From: Acidithiobacillus marinus
GTDB taxonomy: Bacteria > Pseudomonadota > Gammaproteobacteria > Acidithiobacillales > Acidithiobacillaceae
Direction: 5' to 3'
Assembly (NCBI RefSeq): GCF_002847505.1
Contig: NZ_MXAV01000017.1
Span: 1 to 64,000 of the forward strand
DNA length: 64,000 nucleotides
Positions 16,640 to 26,421 of this stretch are shown here, piece by piece. The notes beneath the pieces were generated by a model that saw only the letters and a program-made list of their open reading frames with translations, ran no database searches and was not told the DNA's origin. Each line of letters starts with the position of its first letter. The stretch's first letter is position 1. Both the position numbers and the translations under genes were made by a program.

Positions 16640-19177
16640 ATGATAGATTTCGCCAAAGAAACCATTCCCGTCAGCCTCGAAAAGGAAATGCGCCAGTCCT
16701 ATCTGGATTACGCCATGAGCGTGATTGTCGGACGGGCCCTTCCGGACGCCCGTGATGGCCTGAAGCCCGTGCATCGCCGCGTACTTTTTGCCATGCACGA
16801 GATGAACAATGACTGGAACAAGCCTTACAAGAAATCGGCGCGTGTGGTGGGTGACGTCATCGGTAAATATCATCCCCATGGGGATACGGCCGTATATGAC
16901 ACCATGGTTCGCATGGCCCAGGATTTTTCCATGCGCTATCCCCTCATTGACGGGCAGGGCAACTTTGGTTCAGTGGACGGCGACAGCCCCGCCGCCATGC
17001 GTTACACCGAAGTGCGTATGGCCCGTATCGCCCATGAAATGCTCGCCGATCTGGAAAAGGAAACGGTGGATTTCGGGCCGAACTATGATGAAAAAGAATG
17101 GGAGCCTCTGGTCATGCCAGCGCGCATTCCCAATCTGCTCATCAATGGATCTGCGGGTATCGCGGTGGGCATGGCTACCAATATTCCCCCGCACAATCTC
17201 ACGGAAATCATCAACGCCTGTCTGGCGCTGGTAGATGATCCACAGATCGCCGATGAAGCGCTTTTCGAGCTGGTGCCAGCCCCGGATTTTCCGACAGCCG
17301 GTTACATTCTTGGGCGGGCGGGGAGCATTGAGGCATATCGCAGTGGCCGTGGCCGGGTAGTCATGCGCGCCCGCACGGAATTTGAGACGGACAAAAAAAC
17401 CAACCGACAGAGCATTATTGTCACGGAATTGCCCTATCAAGTGAACAAGGCGCGGCTGATTGAACGCATTGCCGAAATGGTCAAGGAAAAGCGTCTGGAA
17501 GGCATCAGTGACCTACGCGATGAATCGGACAAATCCGGCATGCGCATTGCCATCGAACTCAAACGGGACGCCAATGCCGATGTGGTGCTGAATAACTTAT
17601 TCCAGCACACCGCCATGCAAAGTGTGTTCAATATCAATATGGTCGCCTTGTTGGATGGTGCCCCCCGGACCCTGGGCTTGCGCGACCTGCTGCAGGCTTT
17701 CCTGCAACACCGTCGTGAAGTAGTGACTCGGCGCAGTATTTTTGAGCTGAAAAAAGCCCGTGACCGCGCCCACATTCTGGAAGGACTGGCGGTAGCACTG
17801 GTCAATCTGGATCCTCTCATCAGTCTGATTCGCGCTGCGGCAAACCCGGCGGAAGCCAAGGCGAAAATGCTGGCACGAGTCTGGGAACCGGGCATGGTGG
17901 CCGCCCTGCTGGTGGAGCGGGGCGAGCCTTCGGAGGGTATGCAGGCCGATGGTTATCATCTTTCCGAAGCCCAGGCTCAGGCCATTCTCGACCTGCGTTT
18001 GCACCGTCTGACAGGGCTGGAGCAGGATAAAATTCGTGACGAATATCTGGGTCTGCTGAACCGGATCAAGGAGTTGCTGGAAATTCTCGGTTCCAACCAG
18101 CGCTTGATGGAAGTGGTTCGGGAAGAGCTAGTGGCCATTCTCGATCAGTATGGGGATGAGCGCCGCAGTGAAATCCTGGTGGATACGGGCGATATCTCCA
18201 ATGAAGATCTGATTGCCGAAGAAGAAATGGTGGTGACCTTTACCCACGCGGGTTATATCAAGGCGCAACCGGTCACGGTATTTAATGCTCAGCGCCGGGG
18301 TGGCAAGGGCAAAATGGCGACGGCGACCAAGGAAGAAGACTTCGTGGAGCGCATGTTCTGCGCCTCTACCCATGCTTACTGCCTGTTTTTCAGTAATCTC
18401 GGCAAGGTCTTCTGGCAAAAGGTCTATCAATTACCCCAGGCCGGGCGAGGGGCCAAGGGCAAGCCCATTGTCAATTTATTATCACTGGCGCCTACAGAAC
18501 GCATAACGGCAGTACTGCCGGTGCGGGATTTTACCGAAGGGCAGTTTGTCTGCATGGTCACCGCCCAGGGCGTCGTCAAAAAAACCCCGGTCATGGATTA
18601 TTCCCGGCCGCGCAGTCAGGGCATCAATGCCATCAATCTGGATGATGGCGACCGTCTGGTCAGCGTCTGTCTCTCCGATGGACAGCGCGAGGTCATGTTG
18701 TTTACCCGGCATGGCATGGCGGTGCGATTCAACGAAGAAAAAGTCCGGGCCATGGGTCGTAATGCCCGGGGGGTGCGCGGTATCACTCTGGAAGAAACGG
18801 ATCGGGTCATTTCCGCGCAGTTGGTGGATCCTGATCAAGTGGTGCTGACCGCCACCACCCATGGCTATGGCAAACTGACGACGGTGGAGGAATACCGGCG
18901 CACCAATCGCGGCGGGAAAGGCGTCATCGCCATCCAGACCAATGCGCGCAACGGGCAGGTGGTCGGTGCCCTGGCCGTCAGCGAAATGGACGAGCTAATG
19001 CTGGTTTCTGACCGTGGTACCTTGATCCGCATTGCGGTGGACAGCATCCGCCGGACTGGCCGTAATGCGCAAGGTGTGCGTCTGATTAATCTCGGCGAGG
19101 GAGAGCAACTTGCCGGGATGGCCCTCATCGCTGAATCTGATGAAGAGGAGGGGGAGCAGGCACTGCCCCAGGAATAG
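16640..19177 (+). CDS. gyrA: DNA gyrase subunit A
   Basis: An 845-residue type II topoisomerase subunit that cuts and rejoins DNA to introduce negative supercoils with GyrB. The breakage-reunion domain carries active-site Tyr122 in [10 protein letters not shown], with numbering identical to E. coli. The C-terminal half has the beta-pinwheel blades, with a GyrA-box-like QRRGGKGK near residue 555 and [10 protein letters not shown] near 755. The quinolone region reads [10 protein letters not shown], so residue 83 is Thr instead of Ser while Asp87 is kept; Thr83 is natural in some bacteria. An acidic tail (DEEEGEQ) ends the protein. serC follows after three bases. Confidence 0.98.
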   Translation: MIDFAKETIPVSLEKEMRQSYLDYAMSVIVGRALPDARDGLKPVHRRVLFAMHEMNNDWNKPYKKSARVVGDVIGKYHPHGDTAVYDTMVRMAQDFSMRYPLIDGQGNFGSVDGDSPAAMRYTEVRMARIAHEMLADLEKETVDFGPNYDEKEWEPLVMPARIPNLLINGSAGIAVGMATNIPPHNLTEIINACLALVDDPQIADEALFELVPAPDFPTAGYILGRAGSIEAYRSGRGRVVMRARTEFETDKKTNRQSIIVTELPYQVNKARLIERIAEMVKEKRLEGISDLRDESDKSGMRIAIELKRDANADVVLNNLFQHTAMQSVFNINMVALLDGAPRTLGLRDLLQAFLQHRREVVTRRSIFELKKARDRAHILEGLAVALVNLDPLISLIRAAANPAEAKAKMLARVWEPGMVAALLVERGEPSEGMQADGYHLSEAQAQAILDLRLHRLTGLEQDKIRDEYLGLLNRIKELLEILGSNQRLMEVVREELVAILDQYGDERRSEILVDTGDISNEDLIAEEEMVVTFTHAGYIKAQPVTVFNAQRRGGKGKMATATKEEDFVERMFCASTHAYCLFFSNLGKVFWQKVYQLPQAGRGAKGKPIVNLLSLAPTERITAVLPVRDFTEGQFVCMVTAQGVVKKTPVMDYSRPRSQGINAINLDDGDRLVSVCLSDGQREVMLFTRHGMAVRFNEEKVRAMGRNARGVRGITLEETDRVISAQLVDPDQVVLTATTHGYGKLTTVEEYRRTNRGGKGVIAIQTNARNGQVVGALAVSEMDELMLVSDRGTLIRIAVDSIRRTGRNAQGVRLINLGEGEQLAGMALIAESDEEEGEQALPQE

Positions 19178-19180
19178 TCT

Positions 19181-20269
19181 ATGAATGAGCCGGTATATAA
19201 TTTCGGGGCTGGTCCTGCCATGCTGCCAGCTGCAGTACTGGAGCAGGTACAGGGAGAACTGCTGGATTGGCAGGGCCGAGGTATTTCCGTGATGGAAATG
19301 AGCCATCGCAGCGCAGACTACATGCAAATTATTGCGGAAGCCGAGCAGGATCTGCGGGATCTTATGCATATTCCGGCGAATTATAAGGTGCTGTTTTTGC
19401 AGGGCGGGGCGACCCTCCAGTTTGCCATGGTCCCCCTCAATCTGTTGCGCGGGCATGCCCGGGCCAGTTATGTGCAGACGGGTATCTGGTCGGAAAAAGC
19501 CCTGCAGGAAGCCCGGCGCTTTGCTGAAGTGGAAATCGCTGCCAGCAATGCCGACCGCCAGGCTCGCCTGGTGCCCCCCCAGTCAGAGTGGCGGGTGAGC
19601 CAGGATACGGCTTATGTGCATATTGCCGGTAATGAAACCATTGGCGGTGTGGAGTTTGATTTTATTCCGGATCTGGGCGATGTACCGCTGGTCAGCGACG
19701 CTTCTTCGCATATTCTGTCGCGGCCAGTGGATGTCAGCCGTTTTGGTCTGATTTATGCCGGTGCCCAGAAAAATATCGGTCCGGCGGGTTTGACCCTGGT
19801 GATTGTCCGCGAAGATCTGCTCGGCCATGCCCCGACCAATACCCCCACCATGCTGGATTATGCCGTGCAAGCCAAAGAGGGGTCCATGCACAATACGCCG
19901 CCGACTTTCGCCATTTATGTGGCGGGTCTAGTATTCAAATGGTTAAAAAACAATGGTGGCCTGCAGGCCATGGCTGAGCGTAATCAGCGCAAGGCGGCCT
20001 TGCTCTATCAGGCCATTGATGCCTCCGGGGGTTTTTATAGCAACCCGGTGGAAGCGCGGAATCGTTCGTGGATGAATGTGCCTTTTTTCCTCAAGGAAGC
20101 AGGCATGAATGGGGCATTTTTGCAGGAAGCCGAAGCACGGCACTTGCTCCAGCTGAAAGGACACCGGCTGTTGGGCGGTATGCGCGCGTCCATTTACAAT
20201 GCCATGCCCGAAGCGGGCGTGCAGGCGTTAGTGGATTTCATGCGGGATTTTGCCCGCCAGCACGGCTAG
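19181..20269 (+). CDS. serC: Phosphoserine aminotransferase
   Basis: A 362-residue PLP enzyme (class V aminotransferase) that makes 3-phosphoserine from 3-phosphohydroxypyruvate in serine synthesis and also serves pyridoxine synthesis. It starts YNFGAGPAMLPAAVLEQ, the family's usual N terminus. Other landmarks are FLQGGATLQF, VHIAGNETIGGVEF, DASSHILSRPVDV and the PLP lysine in YAGAQKNIGPAGLT. Full length. It begins three bases after gyrA and its TAG stop forms part of the AGGAG ribosome site for pheA. Confidence 0.97.
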   Translation: MNEPVYNFGAGPAMLPAAVLEQVQGELLDWQGRGISVMEMSHRSADYMQIIAEAEQDLRDLMHIPANYKVLFLQGGATLQFAMVPLNLLRGHARASYVQTGIWSEKALQEARRFAEVEIAASNADRQARLVPPQSEWRVSQDTAYVHIAGNETIGGVEFDFIPDLGDVPLVSDASSHILSRPVDVSRFGLIYAGAQKNIGPAGLTLVIVREDLLGHAPTNTPTMLDYAVQAKEGSMHNTPPTFAIYVAGLVFKWLKNNGGLQAMAERNQRKAALLYQAIDASGGFYSNPVEARNRSWMNVPFFLKEAGMNGAFLQEAEARHLLQLKGHRLLGGMRASIYNAMPEAGVQALVDFMRDFARQHG

Positions 20270-20280
20270 GAGCGCAGATT

Positions 20281-21363
20281 TTGCAAAAACCCATACGCAG
20301 CCTGGCAGCATTGCGTACCGCCATCGATCAGGTCGACAGCAAGATTCTGGCGCTCCTGAGCGAACGGGGGCAGCTGGCTCATGAAGTGGGTGAATTGAAA
20401 CGAGCGGATGGAGAGACGCATTTTTATCACCCTGATCGGGAATCAGAGATCCTGCGGCGTATCATGCAGGAAAATCCTGGGCCTTTTACGGATGCCCAGG
20501 TGGCTAGCATTTACCGGGAAATCATCTCGGCGGGTCTGGCGCTGGAAGAAGCTCTGCAAGTGGCCTATCTGGGGCCAGCGGGAACTTTTTCCCAGATGGC
20601 GGCGCAAAAACATTTCGGTCACTCAGCCCAGTTTCAGCCCGCCAGCAGCATTTCAGAAATTTTTCGTCTGGTCGATAGCGGCCAAACCCAATTTGGCGTG
20701 GTTCCTGTCGAGAACAGTACCGAAGGTTCCGTCAATCTGACCCTGGATTTGTTGCTGGATTATCCGCTGCAGATTTGCGGCGAAGTCCAGCTGCGGATTG
20801 TGCATAATCTGGTGGCGAAGATCCCCATGGCGCAAATTAGCCGGGTGTATGTGCACTATCAGACCCGGGCCCAGTGTCGCCAGTGGTTGGCAGCATCGCT
20901 CCCTCATGTGGAACTGGTGGATGTTCCCAGTAACGGGGTGGCGGCCGAACGAGCCAGCAGCGATCCCGAAGGGGCGGCCATTTCGACGACCGCCGCCGCT
21001 GAAGCCTATGCCCTCGACATTCTGCAAGCGGGGATCGAAGACAACCCCGAAAACACCACCCGTTTTCTGGTGATTGGCAAGATCGCCACGCGCCCTACCG
21101 GTCAGGACAAAACCAGTCTGGTGGTGGCCGGCATCAATCGTCCCGGCAGCCTGCATGCCCTCTTGTCGCCCCTCGCAGACGCCAATGTCAGCCTGACCCG
21201 CATTGAATCGCGGCCTGCCCGGTCGGCGGTCTGGGAATATGTGTTCTATCTGGATTTGTTGGGGCACTGTCAGGATCCCGTCTTATCTCCGGTGCTGAAC
21301 GCGCTGGCAGAGCAGGCTTCTTTTTATCGTTGTCTGGGCAGTTATCCCAAGGCGGTATATTAA
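20281..21363 (+). CDS. pheA: Chorismate mutase / prephenate dehydratase (P-protein)
   Basis: A 360-residue bifunctional enzyme that turns chorismate into prephenate and then phenylpyruvate. Three parts are visible: an AroQ-type chorismate mutase at residues 5-90 (LRTAIDQVDSKILALLSERG), prephenate dehydratase at about 95-270 (YLGPAGTFSQMAA, VPVENSTEGSV and the TTRFLVIG motif) and a C-terminal ACT domain (GSLHALLSPLADANVSLTRIESRP) that normally gives feedback inhibition by phenylalanine. The start is an unusual TTG at 20281 with AGGAG eight bases upstream; an open frame continues upstream but overlaps serC. The stop overlaps hisC (TAATG). Confidence 0.95.
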   Translation: MQKPIRSLAALRTAIDQVDSKILALLSERGQLAHEVGELKRADGETHFYHPDRESEILRRIMQENPGPFTDAQVASIYREIISAGLALEEALQVAYLGPAGTFSQMAAQKHFGHSAQFQPASSISEIFRLVDSGQTQFGVVPVENSTEGSVNLTLDLLLDYPLQICGEVQLRIVHNLVAKIPMAQISRVYVHYQTRAQCRQWLAASLPHVELVDVPSNGVAAERASSDPEGAAISTTAAAEAYALDILQAGIEDNPENTTRFLVIGKIATRPTGQDKTSLVVAGINRPGSLHALLSPLADANVSLTRIESRPARSAVWEYVFYLDLLGHCQDPVLSPVLNALAEQASFYRCLGSYPKAVY

Positions 21364-22460
21364 TGACCTTGAATTTTCTTGAATATGCAGCTCCGGGTGT
21401 GGCTGATTTACGTCCTTATCAACCCGGCAAACCCCTCGCTGAACTGGAACGGGAGCTGGGCATTCGCGATGCCATCAAGCTGGCTTCCAATGAAAACCCG
21501 CTGGGTCCCAGCCCTCTGGCTCTGGAAGCCGTGCGCGGAGCTCTGCCAGATTTGGCCCGCTATCCCGAAGGTGGAGCGCCCGAATTGCGGGCAAGACTGG
21601 CTCAACAGCATGATCTGGAACCGGGGCAATTCATTTTTGGGAATGGCTCTGATCAGGTCATTGAAATGGCGGTGCGTGCCTTTGCGGGTCCGGGTAGCGA
21701 AGTGATTGTTTCTCAGTATGCTTTTGCCGCCTATGCCATTGCCGCCCAGGCGAGCGGTGCTCTGGTCAGGACGGCCGCTGCCCGCAATTTTGGTCATGAT
21801 CTGGATGCCATGGCCGCCTTGCTCAGTGAGCGGACGCGCTTGGTCTTCATAGCTAATCCCAATAACCCCACAGGCACCAGCTTGTCAGGCAATGCGCTGG
21901 AAACCTTTATCGACAGTGTCCCGGCCCATGCCCTGGTGGTACTGGATGAGGCCTACTTGGAGTTGATGGACGACCCGAACTATCCCGATGGCCGCCAATG
22001 GCTGGGGCGCTTCAGCAATTTGTTGGTGACCCGGACTTTTTCCAAGGCTTATGGGTTGGCTGGCCTGCGCTGTGGGTACGGCATGGGCCATCCAGACCTG
22101 ATTGCAGTCCTGGAAAGGGTACGCCAGCCCTTCAATATCAATACGCTGGCGCAGGTGGCGGCGCATGCGGCACTGCTGGATCACGCGCATCTGGAAGCGA
22201 CGCGCCGCAATAATCGCCAGGAAAGGCAAGTGCTGGCGGAGGGGTTGCGTAAATTTGGATTGACAATTCTTCCCCCTGCAGGCAATTTTACGGCCTTCGC
22301 CGTACCGGGGGGAGGGCAACGCGTTTACACAGCGCTTTTGCAGCGGGGTGTGATCGTGCGCCCTCTCAGTCCTTACGGCATGCCGGATCATCTGCGGGTG
22401 AGTGTGGGCCTGCCGGTGGAAAATCAACGTTTTCTGAAAATGCTGGGCGAGGTCCTGTAA
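21363..22460 (+). CDS. hisC: Histidinol-phosphate aminotransferase
   Basis: A 365-residue class I/II PLP aminotransferase of the HisC type, used in histidine synthesis and, in such aromatic clusters, possibly also on aromatic keto acids. Motifs are IKLASNENPLGPSP, RYPEGGAPELRARLA, GNGSDQVIEM, FIANPNNPTGT, VVLDEAYLEL and the PLP-lysine stretch TRTFSKAYGLAGLRCGYG. It starts at ATG 21363 by one-base overlap with the pheA stop. Lying between pheA and a DAHP synthase, and without other his genes, it may supply the aromatic transaminase step; that is an inference. Confidence 0.93.
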   Translation: MTLNFLEYAAPGVADLRPYQPGKPLAELERELGIRDAIKLASNENPLGPSPLALEAVRGALPDLARYPEGGAPELRARLAQQHDLEPGQFIFGNGSDQVIEMAVRAFAGPGSEVIVSQYAFAAYAIAAQASGALVRTAAARNFGHDLDAMAALLSERTRLVFIANPNNPTGTSLSGNALETFIDSVPAHALVVLDEAYLELMDDPNYPDGRQWLGRFSNLLVTRTFSKAYGLAGLRCGYGMGHPDLIAVLERVRQPFNINTLAQVAAHAALLDHAHLEATRRNNRQERQVLAEGLRKFGLTILPPAGNFTAFAVPGGGQRVYTALLQRGVIVRPLSPYGMPDHLRVSVGLPVENQRFLKMLGEVL

Positions 22461-22464
22461 TCCC

Positions 22465-23481
22465 ATGATCGTCATCGTCAAACCACAAGTGAGCGCAGAG
22501 CAGATGGAACAACTGCTGGAGCGCATTCGTCAGTATGGTCTGCAGCCTATGGTCAGCACCGGTTCGGAACGCACCGTGGTGGGCCTGCTGGGTGACGAAC
22601 GCTTGTTGCCGGAAGGTGCGCTGGAATCCTTGCCCGCTGTGGAACAGGTTATGCCCATTCTGAAGCCCTATAAACTGGTCAGCCGTGAATTCAAGTCCAC
22701 CGATACCATTGTCGAGGTCCGGGGGATTCCCTTTGGGGGCAAGCAGATTCAGGTGATTGCCGGTCCTTGTTCGGTGGAAACCCCCGAGCAAATGCGCAGT
22801 GCCGCCGAGGCCGTGAAGGCTGCCGGTTGTCGCTTGATGCGCGGCGGTGCCTTCAAACCCCGCACCAGTCCCTACACCTTTCAGGGGGTCGGTGACGAAG
22901 GTCTGGATTATTTCCGTACGGCGGCGGATGCAGTCGGTCTGCCGATTGTCACTGAACTGATGGATGTGCGGAAAATTGATCTGTTCCTGGAAAAAGGGGT
23001 GGATATCATTCAGATCGGCACCCGCAATATGCAGAACTTCGATCTGCTCAAAGAGGTGGGGCGTTTGGATGTGCCTGTCATTCTTAAGCGCGGTCTCAGT
23101 GCGACCGTCAAGGAATGGCTGATGGCAGCGGAATATATCGCCGCTCATGGAAATCACAAAATCATTTTTGCCGAACGGGGCATTCGTACCTTCGAGACTT
23201 CCTACCGGAATGTCCTGGATGTCACCGCCATCCCGGTACTCAAAAAAGAAACCCATCTGCCGGTGATTGTTGATCCCAGCCATGCGGGAGGAAAAGCCTG
23301 GCTGGTTCCTGCCCTTTCCAAGGCGGCCATTGCTGCCGGCGCCGATGGATTGCTGGTGGAATCCCATCCCTGTCCCGAAGAGGCTTGGTGTGATGCTGAT
23401 CAGGCCCTCAGTCCTCAGCAGTTGCTGGCACTGATGGATGATTTGCACAAAGTCGCAGCAGCCATAGGCCGCGAACTGTAA
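22465..23481 (+). CDS. aroF: 3-deoxy-7-phosphoheptulonate (DAHP) synthase, type I-beta
   Basis: A 338-residue enzyme catalysing the first shikimate-pathway step from phosphoenolpyruvate and erythrose-4-phosphate. An N-terminal ferredoxin/ACT-like regulatory domain (residues 1-70) is fused to the TIM barrel, the type I-beta layout known from Thermotoga. Barrel motifs include VIAGPCSVETPEQM with the metal Cys, RGGAFKPRTSPYTFQG, QIGTRNMQNFDLL, VILKRGLSAT, FAERGIRTFE and VDPSHAGGKAWLVP with metal-binding residues. The gene is four bases from hisC and one base from tyrA. Confidence 0.94.
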   Translation: MIVIVKPQVSAEQMEQLLERIRQYGLQPMVSTGSERTVVGLLGDERLLPEGALESLPAVEQVMPILKPYKLVSREFKSTDTIVEVRGIPFGGKQIQVIAGPCSVETPEQMRSAAEAVKAAGCRLMRGGAFKPRTSPYTFQGVGDEGLDYFRTAADAVGLPIVTELMDVRKIDLFLEKGVDIIQIGTRNMQNFDLLKEVGRLDVPVILKRGLSATVKEWLMAAEYIAAHGNHKIIFAERGIRTFETSYRNVLDVTAIPVLKKETHLPVIVDPSHAGGKAWLVPALSKAAIAAGADGLLVESHPCPEEAWCDADQALSPQQLLALMDDLHKVAAAIGREL

Positions 23482-23482
23482 A

Positions 23483-24361
23483 ATGCCGGAGATTCCCTTT
23501 CAGCGGGTGGCGATAGTAGGCCTCGGGCTGATGGGTGGCAGTGTTGCCAAGGCATTGCGTGCGGCAGGATATGCGGGGCGCATTCGTGCCGCTCTGGCTG
23601 ACGCTGCTGCAGTAGGAGCATTGCAGGAGAGTGCCGAAACCTGGCAGGTTGAATTGAGCCCGGTGTTGCCGGATGTGCTGGCCGATGCCGATTTGATCCT
23701 GTTGGCTACCCCGCCCAGGGTTATGCTGGGCCAACTTGAAGACATTGCGCGCTGGGCTGATGCAGCGGCGTTGGTTACGGACATTGCCAGTACCAAAAAT
23801 ACTATTGCTGGGCGCGCGACGGCATTGCTGGGTGCCCGTTTTGTGGGGGGACACCCGGTTGTCGGTAGTGAAATGACCGGTTTCCATGCGGCTCGTGAAG
23901 ACTTGTATCGGGGAGCGCAAGTGGTGCTGACGCCTTTGCCGAGCCAGACCGATGCCCAGGCGGTGGAGAAGTTACGCCAGTTCTGGGTGGCTCTGGGTGC
24001 CGAAGTTCGGGAAATGTCGCCCGAAGCCCATGACGAAGCCTTGGCTGCCACCAGCCATGCCCCGCATTTGCTGGCTTATCTGTATATGGCCGGTCTCGAA
24101 GAGCGGCTGCCCGGGCTGGAAGATCTTGCTGGTGGTGGGCTGCGCGATTTTTCGCGGATTGTGGACTCCAATCCTGCGCTGTGGTCTGAAATTCTTCTGG
24201 AAAACCAACAGGCAGTGCGCCAACAATTGCAACAGGTCCAGCACAATCTGCAGCTCGCTGAGCAGCTGCTTGCCGTTGAGGATGCTGCTGGGCTGCAGTC
24301 CTGGCTGTCCCTTGGCAAGACCGTCCGTCAACAATTTCATTTTCCTCCGGTATCTGCCTGA
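23483..24361 (+). CDS. tyrA: Prephenate dehydrogenase
   Basis: A 292-residue NAD(P)-dependent enzyme converting prephenate (or arogenate) to the tyrosine precursor. The N-terminal Rossmann motif is VAIVGLGLMGGSVAKAL. The family signatures follow: LVTDIASTKNTI, GGHPVVGSEMTGF with the catalytic His, and ATSHAPHLLAYL. The C-terminal helical dimerisation domain is present and no ACT domain is attached. It starts one base after the DAHP synthase stop and its stop directly precedes the aroA ATG, so it is part of the same transcript. Confidence 0.93.
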   Translation: MPEIPFQRVAIVGLGLMGGSVAKALRAAGYAGRIRAALADAAAVGALQESAETWQVELSPVLPDVLADADLILLATPPRVMLGQLEDIARWADAAALVTDIASTKNTIAGRATALLGARFVGGHPVVGSEMTGFHAAREDLYRGAQVVLTPLPSQTDAQAVEKLRQFWVALGAEVREMSPEAHDEALAATSHAPHLLAYLYMAGLEERLPGLEDLAGGGLRDFSRIVDSNPALWSEILLENQQAVRQQLQQVQHNLQLAEQLLAVEDAAGLQSWLSLGKTVRQQFHFPPVSA

Positions 24362-25666
24362 ATGACTATCCGCTATCTTGTGCGCCCCGGCTCGGCACTC
24401 AAAGGCCGCTTTCCTGTTCCCGGTGATAAATCCATTTCTCACCGCTCAGTCATCCTGGGTGCTCTGGCCGAAGGCGTTACGGAGATTAGCGGTTTGCTGG
24501 AAGGCGATGATGTGCTGGCCACCATTGCCGCCTTTCGGGCCATGGGCGTGGTCATCGCTGGACCGGATCATGGGCATTTGCGGATTGAAGGAGTCGGCCT
24601 GCGGGGCCTTAAAGCGCCGCAAACCCCTCTGGATTGTGGAAATTCCGGTACAGCGATGCGCCTCATGGCAGGTGTTCTGGCCGGACAGACTTTTGCCAGC
24701 ACCCTGGTCGGTGATGCCAGTCTGCACAAGCGGCCCATGGGCCGGGTTTTACAACCCCTCACCGCCATGGGCGCGGAAATTCACGCGCAGGACGGCAAAG
24801 CGCCCCTGCAAATTCAGGGTAAGCCTCTCACGGGTATCCATTACGACATGCCGGTAGCCAGTGCCCAGGTGAAGTCCGCCGTTTTGCTGGCAGGCCTGTA
24901 TGCGCAGGGTGAAACCTGTGTCACTGAACCGGCCCCCACCCGGGATCATAGTGAGCGCATGTTGAATGGATTTGGCTACATGGTTTCCCGGCAGGGCTCC
25001 AGCGCTTGTCTGCAAGGGGGTGGACGGCTCAGCGGGCAAAGTATGCAGGTGCCCGGCGATATTTCATCGGCGGCTTTTTTTCTGCTGGGGGCCACTATCG
25101 CCCCGGGCTCGGATCTGCTGCTGGAAGGCGTGGGAATTAATCCTACCCGTACCGGAATCATCGAGATTCTCACCCGCATGGGTGCGCGTATTGATCTGAC
25201 CGCCCTGCGTGAAATAGGGGGTGAACCGGTGGCAGATATCCGGGTGCGTTATGCACCCCTGCAGGGTATTGATGTACCGCCGCATCTGGTGCCGCTGGCT
25301 ATTGATGAATTCCCGGCCTTTTTTGTGGCGGCAGCCTGTGCCAAAACCCCCAGTACCCTCACCGGCGCCGAGGAGTTGCGAGTCAAGGAAAGTGACCGGA
25401 TTACCGTGATGGCAGAAGGCCTGCGTGCCCTGGGTGTAGGGGTGGAAGAGCGCCCGGATGGGGCGGTGATTACGCCTGCTCCCATCAAGGGCGGGCAGGT
25501 GGATAGTCATGGTGATCACCGCATTGCCATGGCTTTTGCCATGGCTGGACTGGTAGCCTCGGGCAGCATTGAAATTCTCGATTGTGCCAATGTGGCGACT
25601 TCTTTCCCCAGCTTTCCGGCGCTGGCCCAAGCGGCGGGTTTAAGCCTGGAGCAGTTGAGCGCATGA
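24362..25666 (+). CDS. aroA: 5-enolpyruvylshikimate-3-phosphate synthase
   Basis: A 434-residue EPSP synthase, the sixth shikimate-pathway enzyme. Landmarks are PGDKSISHRSVILGALAEG with the phosphate-binding Lys and Ser, LDCGNSGTAMRLMAG, LHKRPMGRVLQPL, the central VPGDISSAAFFL, and EELRVKESDRI and SHGDHRIAMAFA near the end. In the glyphosate loop the sequence is CGNSGTAMR; Ala follows GNSGT as in class II/other insensitive types, which I note without claiming resistance. The ATGA overlap with cmk at 25663 indicates translational coupling. Confidence 0.96.
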   Translation: MTIRYLVRPGSALKGRFPVPGDKSISHRSVILGALAEGVTEISGLLEGDDVLATIAAFRAMGVVIAGPDHGHLRIEGVGLRGLKAPQTPLDCGNSGTAMRLMAGVLAGQTFASTLVGDASLHKRPMGRVLQPLTAMGAEIHAQDGKAPLQIQGKPLTGIHYDMPVASAQVKSAVLLAGLYAQGETCVTEPAPTRDHSERMLNGFGYMVSRQGSSACLQGGGRLSGQSMQVPGDISSAAFFLLGATIAPGSDLLLEGVGINPTRTGIIEILTRMGARIDLTALREIGGEPVADIRVRYAPLQGIDVPPHLVPLAIDEFPAFFVAAACAKTPSTLTGAEELRVKESDRITVMAEGLRALGVGVEERPDGAVITPAPIKGGQVDSHGDHRIAMAFAMAGLVASGSIEILDCANVATSFPSFPALAQAAGLSLEQLSA

Positions 25667-26343
25667 GCAGGATTCCGGTGGTGACGCTGGATGGGCCAGG
25701 TGGGGTCGGTAAAGGCACCTTGGGGCGTTTGCTGGCCCAGGACATGGGCTGGCATTTGCTGGATAGTGGCGCCATATACCGCGCCCTGGCATTGGCTGCA
25801 GAGCGGGCCGGTATTCAACGGGATGATGAGGCTGGTCTGGTTCGCTTGGCCCTGGATTTGCCCTTGAGTTTTCGGGGGGATGGTGAGCAGACCCGGGTTC
25901 TGCTTGATCATGAGCTGGTGGATGAGGCGATCCGCACCCCGCAAATCAGTGCCCTGACCTCGCAAATTGCCGCTATTCCTGAGGTGCGCACGGCTTTGCT
26001 GCAACGCCAAAGAGATTTTATCCAGGACCCCGGCCTGGTCGCCGATGGCCGGGATATGGGTACGGTGGTTTTCCCGAAAGCGACATTGAAGGTTTTTCTG
26101 ACAGCCAGCGCCGAAGAGCGTGGCAAAAGGCGACTCAATCAGTTGATGGAACAGGGGATTAGTGCTAACCTCGCCAGCGTTGTGGCGGAAATTGCCGAAC
26201 GGGATGCCCGGGATCAACAACGCAGTGTCGCGCCGCTCCGGCCTGCTGCGGATGCTCATATTCTGGATACCAGTGCGCAAACAGTCGTCGAAACATACAG
26301 GGTCTTGCAGGCGTGGGTACAAACTGCGCTGCGGGAGAATTGA
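25663..26343 (+). CDS. cmk: Cytidylate kinase
   Basis: A 226-residue P-loop kinase phosphorylating CMP and dCMP. The P-loop is DGPGGVGKGTLGRLLA, followed by the NMP-binding LLDSGAIYRALAL, VVADGRDMGTVVFP and the lid region RLNQLMEQG with the family motif ERDARDQQRSVAPLRPAADA near the end. ATG 25663 overlaps the aroA stop by four bases and gives the normal length. Coupling of cmk to aroA upstream and rpsA downstream is a conserved proteobacterial arrangement. Confidence 0.95.
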   Translation: MSRIPVVTLDGPGGVGKGTLGRLLAQDMGWHLLDSGAIYRALALAAERAGIQRDDEAGLVRLALDLPLSFRGDGEQTRVLLDHELVDEAIRTPQISALTSQIAAIPEVRTALLQRQRDFIQDPGLVADGRDMGTVVFPKATLKVFLTASAEERGKRRLNQLMEQGISANLASVVAEIAERDARDQQRSVAPLRPAADAHILDTSAQTVVETYRVLQAWVQTALREN

Positions 26344-26421
26344 AACCGCCATTAATTTGGCATTGAGCAGTAATCAAAGGGACACTGCGGTGCTCCCGGT
26401 AAATGAGGCTTATTGAAATTT